Source: Burkholderiaceae bacterium
GTDB lineage: Bacteria > Pseudomonadota > Gammaproteobacteria > Burkholderiales > Burkholderiaceae
NCBI GenBank assembly: GCA_947472645.1
Contig: CANJBQ010000006.1
Span: 48,116-112,115 of the forward strand
DNA: 64,000 nt
Direction: 5' to 3'
The notes beneath the pieces are model-generated. The model was not told the origin of the DNA, searched no databases, and was given only the letters and a program-made list of their open reading frames with translations. Each line of letters begins with the position of its first letter. Position 1 is the first letter of the stretch. This document shows positions 9,194-18,431 of this stretch, piece by piece. Both the position numbers and the translations under genes were made by a program.

Positions 9194-9967
9194 GTGGGCA
9201 CAATTAATTACACAAAAAACAAACATATCGCATATATTGAAGTTTCAGATCCTGAAAAATACAATGCCATGAGTCTATCTATGTGGATTGAGCTTAAAAA
9301 AGCGATCGATGATATTGATGCTGACAAAAATATTCGTGTTTGCATCATGCGCGGTAATGGTGAAAAAGCCTTTGTTTCAGGTGCCAACATCTCTGAATTT
9401 GAAACTCAACGTGGCTCAAAAGAAACCTCTGATCGTTATAACATTGCTGTTGAAGAAGCTCAACTTAGCTTATCTGACTGCCGAGTTCCTGTCATTGCAG
9501 CCATCAGCGGTATTTGCTATGGCGGTGGTCTTGGTCTAGCTCTTTCCTGTGATATGCGCTATGCCAGCCCTAACTCGAAGTTTAGAATGCCTGCAGGAAG
9601 GCTTGGTCTAGGTTACGGCTACCGTAATATGCAACAATTTTTAGCCAATCTCGGACCTATCTTTACTTCTGAAGCATTTTTCTCAGCCAATGTCTACCCA
9701 GCTGTTGATGCTGAAAAAATGGGAATAATTAACTCTGTAAAAGATGATGTATTTGGCTATACTCAGGCGCTTGCTGAACAAATAGCATCGAATGCTCCAC
9801 TAACCATTCAAGCAGCTAAACGAGCAATGCGCAGCATCATTCAGGGTGATACCTCTAACATTGATAGTATAAATGCGCAAATTAACGCTTGTTTTGTGAG
9901 CAAAGATTATGCGGAAGGCAGAAAAGCCTTTGCTGAGAAGCGTCAACCAGATTTTAAGGGGGAATAA
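9194..9967 (+). CDS. Enoyl-CoA hydratase/isomerase family protein
   Basis: 257 aa; VSGANISEFE, VIAAISGICYGGGLGLALSCDMRYASPNSKFRMPAGRLGLGY (crotonase fold). GTG start. Confidence 0.93.
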   Translation: MGTINYTKNKHIAYIEVSDPEKYNAMSLSMWIELKKAIDDIDADKNIRVCIMRGNGEKAFVSGANISEFETQRGSKETSDRYNIAVEEAQLSLSDCRVPVIAAISGICYGGGLGLALSCDMRYASPNSKFRMPAGRLGLGYGYRNMQQFLANLGPIFTSEAFFSANVYPAVDAEKMGIINSVKDDVFGYTQALAEQIASNAPLTIQAAKRAMRSIIQGDTSNIDSINAQINACFVSKDYAEGRKAFAEKRQPDFKGE

Positions 9968-10034
9968 GCCAACCCTGCAACAAACCACTTAAAACGATAA
10001 AATAACTATCTTATAAAGAGCTATTTCTAAACTT

Positions 10035-10919
10035 ATGTCGAACTCAGCGCCAGCAACCCAAAGCATTACTGTTGAAGAAGTCAACCATTTAAAAGAATGG
10101 ATTGGTAAAACGGAAACGCTGCATGATGTGATTGGCTTATTTCCAGTCCAAGCTTTAGCGGCAACATTTAATCAAGTCCAGACTTACAAAGATGGTGACG
10201 TTTTGCCTGAGTTATGGCATTGGCTCTATTTTTTACCCCACTCTCCTCTATCTGAGGTAGGGCCGGATGGACATCCCAAGCGTGGTGGTTTTTTACCACC
10301 AGTTCCGCTGCCTAGAAGAATGTGGGCGGGTAGTCGCCTAACTTGGCATCATCCATTAAAAATTGGTGACAAAATTACTCGTCATTCAACGATTAAATCT
10401 GTTGAACATAAGAATGGAAGATCTTCTGGCGATCTGATATTTGTTACTGTCGTTCATGAAATCAGTAATGAAGTGGGCTTGGCAATTTCTGAGGAGCATG
10501 ACATCGTTTATCGTCCAGTGCCGACGGATAATGAAAAAGCTGCAACGCCAGTCATCATCGAAGAAACCCCCGATTGGAGCAAAGAAATTGTTCCTAATGA
10601 GGTCCTATTGTTTCGCTACTCAGCTCTAACATTTAATGGTCATCGGATTCACTACGATCGTAAGTACGTCAATGAGGTAGAAATCTATCCGGGGCTAATA
10701 GTTCACGGCCCAATGATCGCTACTTTATTAGTTGAACTTTTGCATGAAAAACTTCCACAAATGCGTCTGCGCTCTTATGAATTTAAAGCAATACGCCCTC
10801 TGTACGATATCCACTCGTTTGCAGTGAATGGCAAAGTCCTTGAAGACGGTAAGATTTCTCTTTGGACAAAAAACTATGAAGGCTTTGTCAGTATGAAAGC
10901 CACCGCAACCCTCGCTTAA
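10035..10919 (+). CDS. MaoC/HTD2-like dehydratase, mesaconyl-C4-CoA or itaconyl-CoA hydratase-like
   Basis: 294 aa; ...HPKRGGFLPPVPLPRRMWAGSRLTWHHPLKIGDKITRHSTIKSVEHKNGRSGDLIFVTV...FRYSALTFNGHRIHYDRKYVNEVEIYPGLIVHGPMIATLL (double hot-dog hydratase). Confidence 0.85.
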   Translation: MSNSAPATQSITVEEVNHLKEWIGKTETLHDVIGLFPVQALAATFNQVQTYKDGDVLPELWHWLYFLPHSPLSEVGPDGHPKRGGFLPPVPLPRRMWAGSRLTWHHPLKIGDKITRHSTIKSVEHKNGRSSGDLIFVTVVHEISNEVGLAISEEHDIVYRPVPTDNEKAATPVIIEETPDWSKEIVPNEVLLFRYSALTFNGHRIHYDRKYVNEVEIYPGLIVHGPMIATLLVELLHEKLPQMRLRSYEFKAIRPLYDIHSFAVNGKVLEDGKISLWTKNYEGFVSMKATATLA

Positions 10920-10935
10920 ATTAGAAAAGTATTTT

Positions 10936-12102
10936 ATGCACAATATCCCAACACCAGATCAATATCAAGAAATCCGCGAAGCTTTACGCGACCTTAGCTC
11001 CAACTTTGATTCTCACTATTGGCAAAAAGTTGACGAAGCTCGGGGTTACCCAGAAGCCTTTGTTGATGCTTTAACAAAAGCAGGTTGGTTGGCTGCATTA
11101 ATTCCAGCAGAGTACGGTGGATCTGGTCTAGGACTTGCCGAAGCTTCCGTGATTATGGAAGAGATTAACTTTGGTGGCGGTAACTCAGGAGCTTGTCACG
11201 GCCAAATGTATAACATGGGCACTCTACTTCGCCACGGATCCGATGCGCAAAAGAAATTTTATCTTCCTAAAATTGCCTCTGGCGAACTCCGCTTACAGTC
11301 GATGGCAGTTACTGAACCAACTACAGGTACAGATACTACGAAGCTAAAAACTACCGCGGTAAAAAAAGGTGATCGCTATGTAGTGAATGGTCAAAAAGTA
11401 TGGATCTCTAGAATCCAGCACTCTGACTTAATGATTCTATTGGCAAGAACAACACCCCTTGCTGAGGTAAAGAAAAAATCAGAAGGCATGTCGATCTTTA
11501 TCGTCAACCTGAAAGATGCTATTGGACATGGTATGACCATCTCTCCAATCCTCAATATGGTGAATCATGAAACTAATGAAGTATTCTTCGACAACCTTGA
11601 AATTCCTGCTGAAAACTTGATTGGTGAAGAAGGCCAAGGCTTCAAGTATATTCTTGATGGTCTCAATGCAGAAAGAGTTCTCATTGGCGCAGAATGTTTA
11701 GGTGATGCTTACTGGTTTATTAATAAAGCACGCCATTACGCCAATGACCGTATTGTTTTTGACCGCCCTATCGGTAAAAACCAAGGTGTACAGTTCCCAA
11801 TTGCTGAAGCATATATTGAAACAGAAGCAGCTAACCTAATGCGTTTTCGGGCATGTGATTTGTTCGATCAACACCTTCCCTGTGGTGCCGAAGCAAATAT
11901 GACTAAATATTTAGCAGCTAAAGCATCTTGGGAAGCAGCGAATACATGCATCCAAACCTTTGGCGGGTTTGGCTTTGCTTGCGAATATGATGTAGAACGT
12001 AAATTCAGAGAAACTAGGCTCTATCAGGTTGCTCCAATCTCAACGAACTTAATTCTTTCCTATGTTGCTGAGCATCTATTAGATCTTCCAAGATCCTTTT
12101 AA
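10936..12102 (+). CDS. Acyl-CoA dehydrogenase
   Basis: 388 aa; AVTEPTTGTDTTKLKTTAVKKGDRYVVNGQKVWIS, GLNAERVLIGAECLGDA, QTFGGFGFACEYDVERKFRETRLYQ. Confidence 0.93.
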   Translation: MHNIPTPDQYQEIREALRDLSSNFDSHYWQKVDEARGYPEAFVDALTKAGWLAALIPAEYGGSGLGLAEASVIMEEINFGGGNSGACHGQMYNMGTLLRHGSDAQKKFYLPKIASGELRLQSMAVTEPTTGTDTTKLKTTAVKKGDRYVVNGQKVWISRIQHSDLMILLARTTPLAEVKKKSEGMSIFIVNLKDAIGHGMTISPILNMVNHETNEVFFDNLEIPAENLIGEEGQGFKYILDGLNAERVLIGAECLGDAYWFINKARHYANDRIVFDRPIGKNQGVQFPIAEAYIETEAANLMRFRACDLFDQHLPCGAEANMTKYLAAKASWEAANTCIQTFGGFGFACEYDVERKFRETRLYQVAPISTNLILSYVAEHLLDLPRSF

Positions 12103-12107
12103 TTCAA

Positions 12108-13286
12108 ATGAGACCCCTTGATGGCATTACAGTTGTATCCCTTGAACATGCAATAGCCGCACCTTTTTGCACAAGGCAACTGGCCGATTTAGGGGCTAGG
12201 GTCATTAAAATTGAGCGTCCTGTAACTGGGGACTTTGCGAGGAATTATGATCAGCGGGTCAAGGGTATGTCTTCGCACTTTACATGGACAAATCGATCCA
12301 AAGAAAGCCTTTGTTTGGATATCAAACATCCAAAAGCTTTCGAAGCACTAATGAAACTTCTAGCGAGAGCCGATGTACTCGTTCAAAATTTAGCGCCAGG
12401 TGCAACTGAGCGTCTTGGTCTTTCCTCAGAAAAATTAAAAGAACTCAATCCAAGACTGATCGTTTGTGATATCTCTGGTTACGGCAACGATGGTCCTTAT
12501 CGCGATAAAAAAGCCTACGATTTACTCATCCAAAGTGAAGCTGGCTTTCTATCAGTAACAGGCACAAAAGATACTCCTTCCAAAGCAGGTAACTCCATCG
12601 GTGACATCGCTGCAGGAATGTACGCATACACCAATATATTATCGGCGTTAATACTTCGCGGTAAGACAGGAGTTGGCTCTCACATTGATGTCTCAATGCT
12701 TGAAGCCTTAGGTGAATGGATGGGTTTTCCAATGTATTACGCTTATGAGAACGCATCTCCTCCTGCGCGATCTGGAGCATCACATGCCACCATTTATCCT
12801 TATGGCCCCTTCCCCGTTGGTGATGGTAATACCATCATGTTAGGTTTACAAAATGAGCGGGAGTGGTTGGTATTTTGTGAAAAAGTTCTCAAAACACCTG
12901 CGCTCGCTCATGACGAAATGTTTGCCTTGAATTTCAAACGTCATGAAAACAGAGTGCAGCTAGAGAAAATTATTGTTGATTGTTTTTCTAAACTTAATAT
13001 CAAAGAAGTCACCGATCTTTTAGAGAGTTCCCAAATTGCAAATGCACGCATGAATAATATGCAGGATCTTTGGGACCATCCGCAACTCAGCGCTCGTCAT
13101 CGATGGCATGAAGTTGGCTCACCCATCGGTCCCGTTCCTGCGTTACTACCACCAGGCGTAAATAACCAATATGAATATCGTATGGATGCCATTCCAGATA
13201 TTGGCGAGCATAGTGAGGCCATTCTGACTGAGTTAGGGTTCGATGCCCATACCATTAAAGAACTTCGAGAGGCTCAGGCTATTTAA
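12108..13286 (+). CDS. CaiB/BaiF (family III) CoA-transferase
   Basis: 392 aa; MRPLDGITVVSLEHAIAAPFCTRQLADLGARVIKIERP...YDLLIQSEAGFLSVTG...GNSIGDIAAGMYAYTNILSAL. Confidence 0.95.
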   Translation: MRPLDGITVVSLEHAIAAPFCTRQLADLGARVIKIERPVTGDFARNYDQRVKGMSSHFTWTNRSKESLCLDIKHPKAFEALMKLLARADVLVQNLAPGATERLGLSSEKLKELNPRLIVCDISGYGNDGPYRDKKAYDLLIQSEAGFLSVTGTKDTPSKAGNSIGDIAAGMYAYTNILSALILRGKTGVGSHIDVSMLEALGEWMGFPMYYAYENASPPARSGASHATIYPYGPFPVGDGNTIMLGLQNEREWLVFCEKVLKTPALAHDEMFALNFKRHENRVQLEKIIVDCFSKLNIKEVTDLLESSQIANARMNNMQDLWDHPQLSARHRWHEVGSPIGPVPALLPPGVNNQYEYRMDAIPDIGEHSEAILTELGFDAHTIKELREAQAI

Positions 13287-13289
13287 GAT

Positions 13290-14141
13290 ATGAATAAATT
13301 ATCGGCTCATCTTGCTTTGGCGCAAACTTTTTTATTCGCGCCTGGCCATCGTCCTGAATTTTTTAGTAAAGCTTTAAATAGCTCATCAAAAGCAGTGATT
13401 ATCGATTTAGAGGACGCGGTTCCTCCCGAACAAAAATCAGAGGCAAGAAAAAACTTGCAGGCACTTTTCAAAAACTGCTCTAAGGAAAACTTAGAGCGCA
13501 TCCTGATTCGTATCAACCCAATGGATGGGCCATTTACAGATGCTGATTTGGTATTTCTTAATACACTCAATGTGCCGCTGCATATTGTTGTCCCCAAAGC
13601 TGAATCGCTCACTCAATTAAACTCACTGTGCTCGGCTGTTCCTCATGTGCAATGGATCATACCGATTATTGAATCTGCTCTTGGAATTGATCGTGTGAAA
13701 GAAATTGCCACACATGCGCTAACTCTGCGTTTAGCACTTGGTAATATTGATACTCAGGCTGATCTTGGTTTAACCTGTGACGCTGATGAAACTGAGTTAT
13801 TGCCAGTAAGGTTTGCGATTACACTAGCGACACGACTTGCTCAAATTGCGCCGCCGATTGATGGTGTTACTACAGATATATCGAATCAGGAACTTTTGAA
13901 AACTGATACGCTACGTTCTAAACGGTTAGGCTTTGGGGCAAAGCTGTGTATCCACCCAAAACAAGTCGATGGGATTTTAGACTGTTTCAAGCCCACTCCA
14001 TCTGAAGTGGCATATGCACAACGCGTTGTTACAGCTGATCAAGAATCAAAAGGCGCCGCTGTGAAATTGGACGGGAAAATGATCGACCGACCAGTGGTTC
14101 TTCTCGCTCAAAGAACACTTAAGCTTGTAGGTCTTTCTTAA
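13290..14141 (+). CDS. HpcH/HpaI-family CoA-ester lyase (CitE-like; citramalyl-/malyl-CoA lyase type)
   Basis: 283 aa; TFLFAPGHRPEFFSKAL...AVIIDLEDAVPPEQKSEAR...LRLALGNIDTQADLG...GFGAKLCIHPKQVDGI. Confidence 0.92.
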   Translation: MNKLSAHLALAQTFLFAPGHRPEFFSKALNSSSKAVIIDLEDAVPPEQKSEARKNLQALFKNCSKENLERILIRINPMDGPFTDADLVFLNTLNVPLHIVVPKAESLTQLNSLCSAVPHVQWIIPIIESALGIDRVKEIATHALTLRLALGNIDTQADLGLTCDADETELLPVRFAITLATRLAQIAPPIDGVTTDISNQELLKTDTLRSKRLGFGAKLCIHPKQVDGILDCFKPTPSEVAYAQRVVTADQESKGAAVKLDGKMIDRPVVLLAQRTLKLVGLS

Positions 14142-14144
14142 GAA

Positions 14145-15362
14145 TTATTTTTTCCAACCAGACTCTTCTAAAAGTCTTATTTCCCAAGGAATAATGACTT
14201 TAGAAAAAATATTAGCATCTGTCCAACCTTTTACTTCTCGTCCTAAATGCCCACCTTTTGGATTAATCCAAAAATCTTTTGGAACATCTCCCGCTTCCAT
14301 CAACATCTTAATATCGGATAACAATACCTGAGAGTCATTAACGCCAGCTAATATCAACATTGGGCTGGTAGGGCGTTTCAATAGGTTTTGATCTTTTAAG
14401 GACATTTTAGGAACGTATGCTAATAATTGATCCAGATTACTGACTCCTTCATATACATTGATGGAGGCAGGTAAATAATCAAATAAATACTCAGGGGTAC
14501 TTAATTTCTTCTCAACGAATTTCGACTGAAAAGTATCGTGCACTGGCGGTGATTGCGCTACAGAACCAAGTAATCGATCCTTTTCAATGATTGCCATCTT
14601 CGTCGCCCAGTAGGCACCAAAGCTGACCCCAGAAAATATAATCCTCTTACTATCTACATCAGGCCTTTTCACTAAATAGTCTAATCCAGCAGACAACATT
14701 CTTTCTGCAGTTGGACTGACTTTGATAGGAGCCTGACCGGTTCCAGGGCTATCAATGACAAAAATTCCAACGCCATGTTTCAAAATTTGAGCATAACTAT
14801 CTGCGACAGTTTCTTTACGGCTATCCAAACCACTAACTGCATAAATCATCGGGACAGGTTTATTAGCGCTAGCATCTTTTGGTAATCGTAAATAAGCAAC
14901 TAACTCTTTTCCTTCAAAAGGTATCTTAATGACCTGTAATGGCGGGTCCATGTTTTTACTATATTGCAAATAAGCATCTAATGCCTTGTTATAGGACTCC
15001 ATTTTCCCATTAGATATTGGCGCAGGCCACTGACCAAAGAAATATAAACGCCATGCTTTCTTGTATAACGCACTCGCCTGTTCAGGTGATTGAGCAATTT
15101 TAGCTTGTTGCATATACTTATCAGCAACAGTCCCCCAAGCCTGAGCCCACTCATCTGGGTTGCGGGTTTTTATTTGCCCGAGAGCCTCTTTGACATCTTG
15201 AAGATCAAGTCCTATGAGAGGATAAGCTCCACCATTTTCTGCACGATAAAGAGCCTCTGCCTTAATCTCATCAATATTGCGGTCTTTTATTTGCGCTTGG
15301 GTAGAAAAAGTAGCGATAAAGACTACAACACTCATCGCAAACAGTATTTTTTTCAACATCAC
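14145..15362 (-). CDS. Secreted alpha/beta hydrolase (FrsA/DUF1100-like esterase)
   Basis: 405 aa; signal peptide MLKKILFAMSVVVFIATFSTQAQ; nucleophile elbow GVSFGAY. Confidence 0.8.
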   Translation of the reverse strand: MMLKKILFAMSVVVFIATFSTQAQIKDRNIDEIKAEALYRAENGGAYPLIGLDLQDVKEALGQIKTRNPDEWAQAWGTVADKYMQQAKIAQSPEQASALYKKAWRLYFFGQWPAPISNGKMESYNKALDAYLQYSKNMDPPLQVIKIPFEGKELVAYLRLPKDASANKPVPMIYAVSGLDSRKETVADSYAQILKHGVGIFVIDSPGTGQAPIKVSPTAERMLSAGLDYLVKRPDVDSKRIIFSGVSFGAYWATKMAIIEKDRLLGSVAQSPPVHDTFQSKFVEKKLSTPEYLFDYLPASINVYEGVSNLDQLLAYVPKMSLKDQNLLKRPTSPMLILAGVNDSQVLLSDIKMLMEAGDVPKDFWINPKGGHLGREVKGWTDANIFSKVIIPWEIRLLEESGWKK

Positions 15363-15516
15363 TTTTATCTCCTCATGAATTCCAATAGCGATACAAATTT
15401 AACTTTTAATTCTACCTCTGTTCATCCTTCAAGAGTGTGGGCATCAGCATAAACACTAATAAGCTAAAAGCTGTTTAGAATAGATAAATACATATAATAA
15501 AATTTGGAGAACGCTC

Positions 15517-16500
15517 ATGTGCTGGATGAAAAAAATCATTTATAGCTTTGTTGCATTATTCTACCTAACGATCTTAGTGCCCCCCCAAGCTCAGGCACAG
15601 AATTATCCTAATCGTCCTATAAAATTTATTGCTCCCTTCCCGCCGGGTGGAACCAGTGACGTATTAGGTCGATTTATTGCACAAAAGCTTTCAGAGGGAT
15701 TAGGGCAGCCTGTCATTGTAGAAAATCGTCCTGGTGCTTCTGGCAATATTGGTCATGATCTGGCGGCGAAAGCCCCTGCGGATGGGTATACTTTATTACT
15801 ATCCAACAGTAGTACTGTTGTGAATAACCCATTCCTTTTCAAACAGATGCCTTTTGATTGGTATAAGGACTTTACGCCCATTTCCATGGTTGCAAGTGCC
15901 GGTCAAGTGTTGGTGGTGAACCCGAATGTCCCAGCAAAATCGCTTACCGAATTAACCAATCTGATTAAAGCTAATCCAGGAAAATATAATTTTGGATCGG
16001 GCGGAAAAGGAATTCAATCTCATATTAGTGGTGAAATGTATAAATCTGCGGCAGGTGTAGATATTGTGCATATCCCATATAAAGGTACAGGTCTTGCGGT
16101 AGCAGATGCTGTCGCTGGGCAGATTCAAATGGTATTTTCTGATATGGCACCCGCAGTACCTTTTATTAAAAGTAATAAATTAAGAGCCCTTGCAGTCACC
16201 TCATTACAACGATCCGGTACGATACCCGATGTTCCAACGATGGCAGAACAAGGCTATCCAAACTTTGAAGCAACTGCCTGGTGGGCAATTGTGGGCCCTA
16301 AAGGGTTGCCCACTCCTATCGTTGAACGTATTAATATCGAATTAAGTAAAGTGATGGCAACACAAGAAATCAAAGAAGCCTTCGAAAGATTAGGCGTTTC
16401 TCCGCTCTACAGCAAACCTGAAGCTGTCTTTGAAAAATCACGCGCTGAATCACCCATCATTGGCGAAGTGATGAAAAAAGCCGGTATCGAAAAAGAGTAA
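15517..16500 (+). CDS. TctC/Bug-family tripartite tricarboxylate transporter substrate-binding protein
   Basis: Signal peptide ...PPQAQAQNYPNRPIKFIAPFPPGGTSD; VENRPGASGNIGHDLAAKAPADGYTLL; HIPYKGTG. Confidence 0.96.
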   Translation: MCWMKKIIYSFVALFYLTILVPPQAQAQNYPNRPIKFIAPFPPGGTSDVLGRFIAQKLSEGLGQPVIVENRPGASGNIGHDLAAKAPADGYTLLLSNSSTVVNNPFLFKQMPFDWYKDFTPISMVASAGQVLVVNPNVPAKSLTELTNLIKANPGKYNFGSGGKGIQSHISGEMYKSAAGVDIVHIPYKGTGLAVADAVAGQIQMVFSDMAPAVPFIKSNKLRALAVTSLQRSGTIPDVPTMAEQGYPNFEATAWWAIVGPKGLPTPIVERINIELSKVMATQEIKEAFERLGVSPLYSKPEAVFEKSRAESPIIGEVMKKAGIEKE

Positions 16501-16501
16501 C

Positions 16502-17335
16502 TTACAGCCTTAACATCTTAATGATGCCTTGAAATAATGGTGTCGATGTATCAGCCATTGCATCCATGATGCTGAAATGGTTGTGATGAGGCATCGCAAT
16601 ATCCCCTCGAAAACTATCTAGCCAAGTTGTTGCAATTAGTTGATTTTGTCGGTGAAATTCACTGGACTCATCCCCTCCAACACAAGTCCAAAAAGGAATT
16701 TCTGGTTTTAGTTGCTGATGGATTGGGCTCATTGCTTTAGCCGACACCAAATCAAGTTGAAGAATGGGGTTTAAAAAGCTAGCATAAATTAATGGCTCTA
16801 AATCATATAGGCCGCTAATTGAAAAGCCCCCTTTAATTTTTAAATTAGGTTGCGTTTTCCATGAACTACACAGCATCATGGCTGTCATATGTCCACCTGC
16901 CGAATGTCCAGACAAATACAACTCTTGTGGATTAGCGCCGTAATCTTGTGCATGTTCAAAGACCCACTGTGTAGCGCGATGAATCTGTTGAATAATTGTC
17001 TCTAATGTTACGCGAGGAGCGAGTCCATAATTAACAACAAAGACATTAGCTCCTGCATCAGCAATCGCTTTAGCAATAAACGAAAACTCTGATTTATCGG
17101 AAGCCCTCCAATATCCCCCATGAATAAAGATGAGGCACGGCGCATTGCTTTTTTTCGTCAAAAAAACATCAACGCGCTCGTCAATATCTGGGCCGTAAGT
17201 TAGATCGATGAGGCATTCAGATTGAGTGCGAGCAATCATCGATTTATTTTTCCAACCCTCCATGATAGCTAGATGATTGGCAACCGCTGGGCGAGGATTA
17301 TATTCCGCGTTACAAAAGGCCTCTGAATAATTCAT
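16502..17335 (-). CDS. Alpha/beta hydrolase (esterase/arylformamidase-like)
   Basis: 277 aa; LIFIHGGYWRASDKSEFSFIA; LSGHSAGGHMTAMML. Confidence 0.88.
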   Translation of the reverse strand: MNYSEAFCNAEYNPRPAVANHLAIMEGWKNKSMIARTQSECLIDLTYGPDIDERVDVFLTKKSNAPCLIFIHGGYWRASDKSEFSFIAKAIADAGANVFVVNYGLAPRVTLETIIQQIHRATQWVFEHAQDYGANPQELYLSGHSAGGHMTAMMLCSSWKTQPNLKIKGGFSISGLYDLEPLIYASFLNPILQLDLVSAKAMSPIHQQLKPEIPFWTCVGGDESSEFHRQNQLIATTWLDSFRGDIAMPHHNHFSIMDAMADTSTPLFQGIIKMLRL

Positions 17336-17341
17336 CTCAAT

Positions 17342-18319
17342 TTATAAAGACTTCAAAGCACGTTCGTAATAAGAAAGGTCAACTAATTTTTTTTCCTCTA
17401 AAGGACGGCCCTTACCAAACTGAGTTCGAATAGACAATAAGTTATCAAATCCTTTTTGAGAAAATTGAGCGTCCTTATCTAAACCAAAACCAGGCGTAAC
17501 AAGCGCTTGATAAGACTCTTGAACAATTACAGGATCTAACTTCATATTCTTTGTCAAAATGCTAATGGCCTCATCCTTATTTTTAGGATCAAGCGCCCAA
17601 CGAACCGCTAAGATCCAAGCCGCTATGTATCTTTCAATTACAGACTGATGATCAGCAATCCATGGACGCATAGCAAACATGCCTTGACCTTGATAAGGCC
17701 CCACAAAATCAACTAATTTACCAAGACTTTTTAGGCCAGCTTGTTTTGCTTGAATTGAAAATGGGGGATTCAAAGGAGCAGCAGCATTATCTTTACTCTG
17801 TTTCATGGCCTCTAATCTGAGCGCAGTTCTTCCAACAGGATTGAGTTTATATTCGGTTTCAGAAACGCCTGCAAGTGCTAGGGCCTTCTTCACCTGGAGT
17901 GCGTATGCCGTATTAGGCGCATCTACAACAAGAATCTTGCCACGAATATCTTGCAAAGAATTGAGCTCTGGTTGAACAAACAATTCATTCAAACTTGAAT
18001 CACCACCCATCAAAATCACTGATTCTTTTTCTTTATAGTCCACAATTGCCACGGAATTATCAACCGCTGAATGCGCAATATCAAACTTCCCCTCAGACAA
18101 ACCATCTCTGAGCTCAATCGAATTCATCGTATAGGTTAATTGAACATCTAACCCTTTTGATTGAAAAAATCCTTTTTCTAAAGCGACCCACATTGATAGA
18201 TTTTGAGCGCCAGGGAAAACAATAACCTTCAAGGTATTGCTAGCAGCAAAGACTGATCGGCCAAAAGCTTGGGCAATCAACATGGCTAGTGAATTTCCTA
18301 TAAATTGACGTCTCAACAT
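17342..18319 (-). CDS. ABC-type substrate-binding protein, NMT1/SsuA-like, probable twin-arginine signal
   Basis: 325 aa; MLRRQFIGNSLAMLIAQAFGRSVFAA; KVIVFPGAQNLSMWVALEKGFFQSKGLDVQLTYT. Confidence 0.82.
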   Translation of the reverse strand: MLRRQFIGNSLAMLIAQAFGRSVFAASNTLKVIVFPGAQNLSMWVALEKGFFQSKGLDVQLTYTMNSIELRDGLSEGKFDIAHSAVDNSVAIVDYKEKESVILMGGDSSLNELFVQPELNSLQDIRGKILVVDAPNTAYALQVKKALALAGVSETEYKLNPVGRTALRLEAMKQSKDNAAAPLNPPFSIQAKQAGLKSLGKLVDFVGPYQGQGMFAMRPWIADHQSVIERYIAAWILAVRWALDPKNKDEAISILTKNMKLDPVIVQESYQALVTPGFGLDKDAQFSQKGFDNLLSIRTQFGKGRPLEEKKLVDLSYYERALKSL

Positions 18320-18431
18320 CTGTATCTCCCCTATAAAGAAATGAGTATAACGACTTTTGCACCAATTTAGGAATGGGGCTAAATTGATTCAGATGTAAAA
18401 TTAAAATCAAACTTTTGTTCAAGAAAGCTAT

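Noticed and set aside
15090-15452. 120-aa plus-strand ORF over the minus-strand hydrolase start
   Set aside because: Antisense to a convincing signal-peptide-bearing CDS; translation resembles nothing recognisable.
18363-18386. Inverted repeat CAATTTA-N10-TAAATTG between divergent SBP and tctC genes
   Set aside because: Short AT-rich arms with a long spacer; plausible by chance, so not promoted to a feature.
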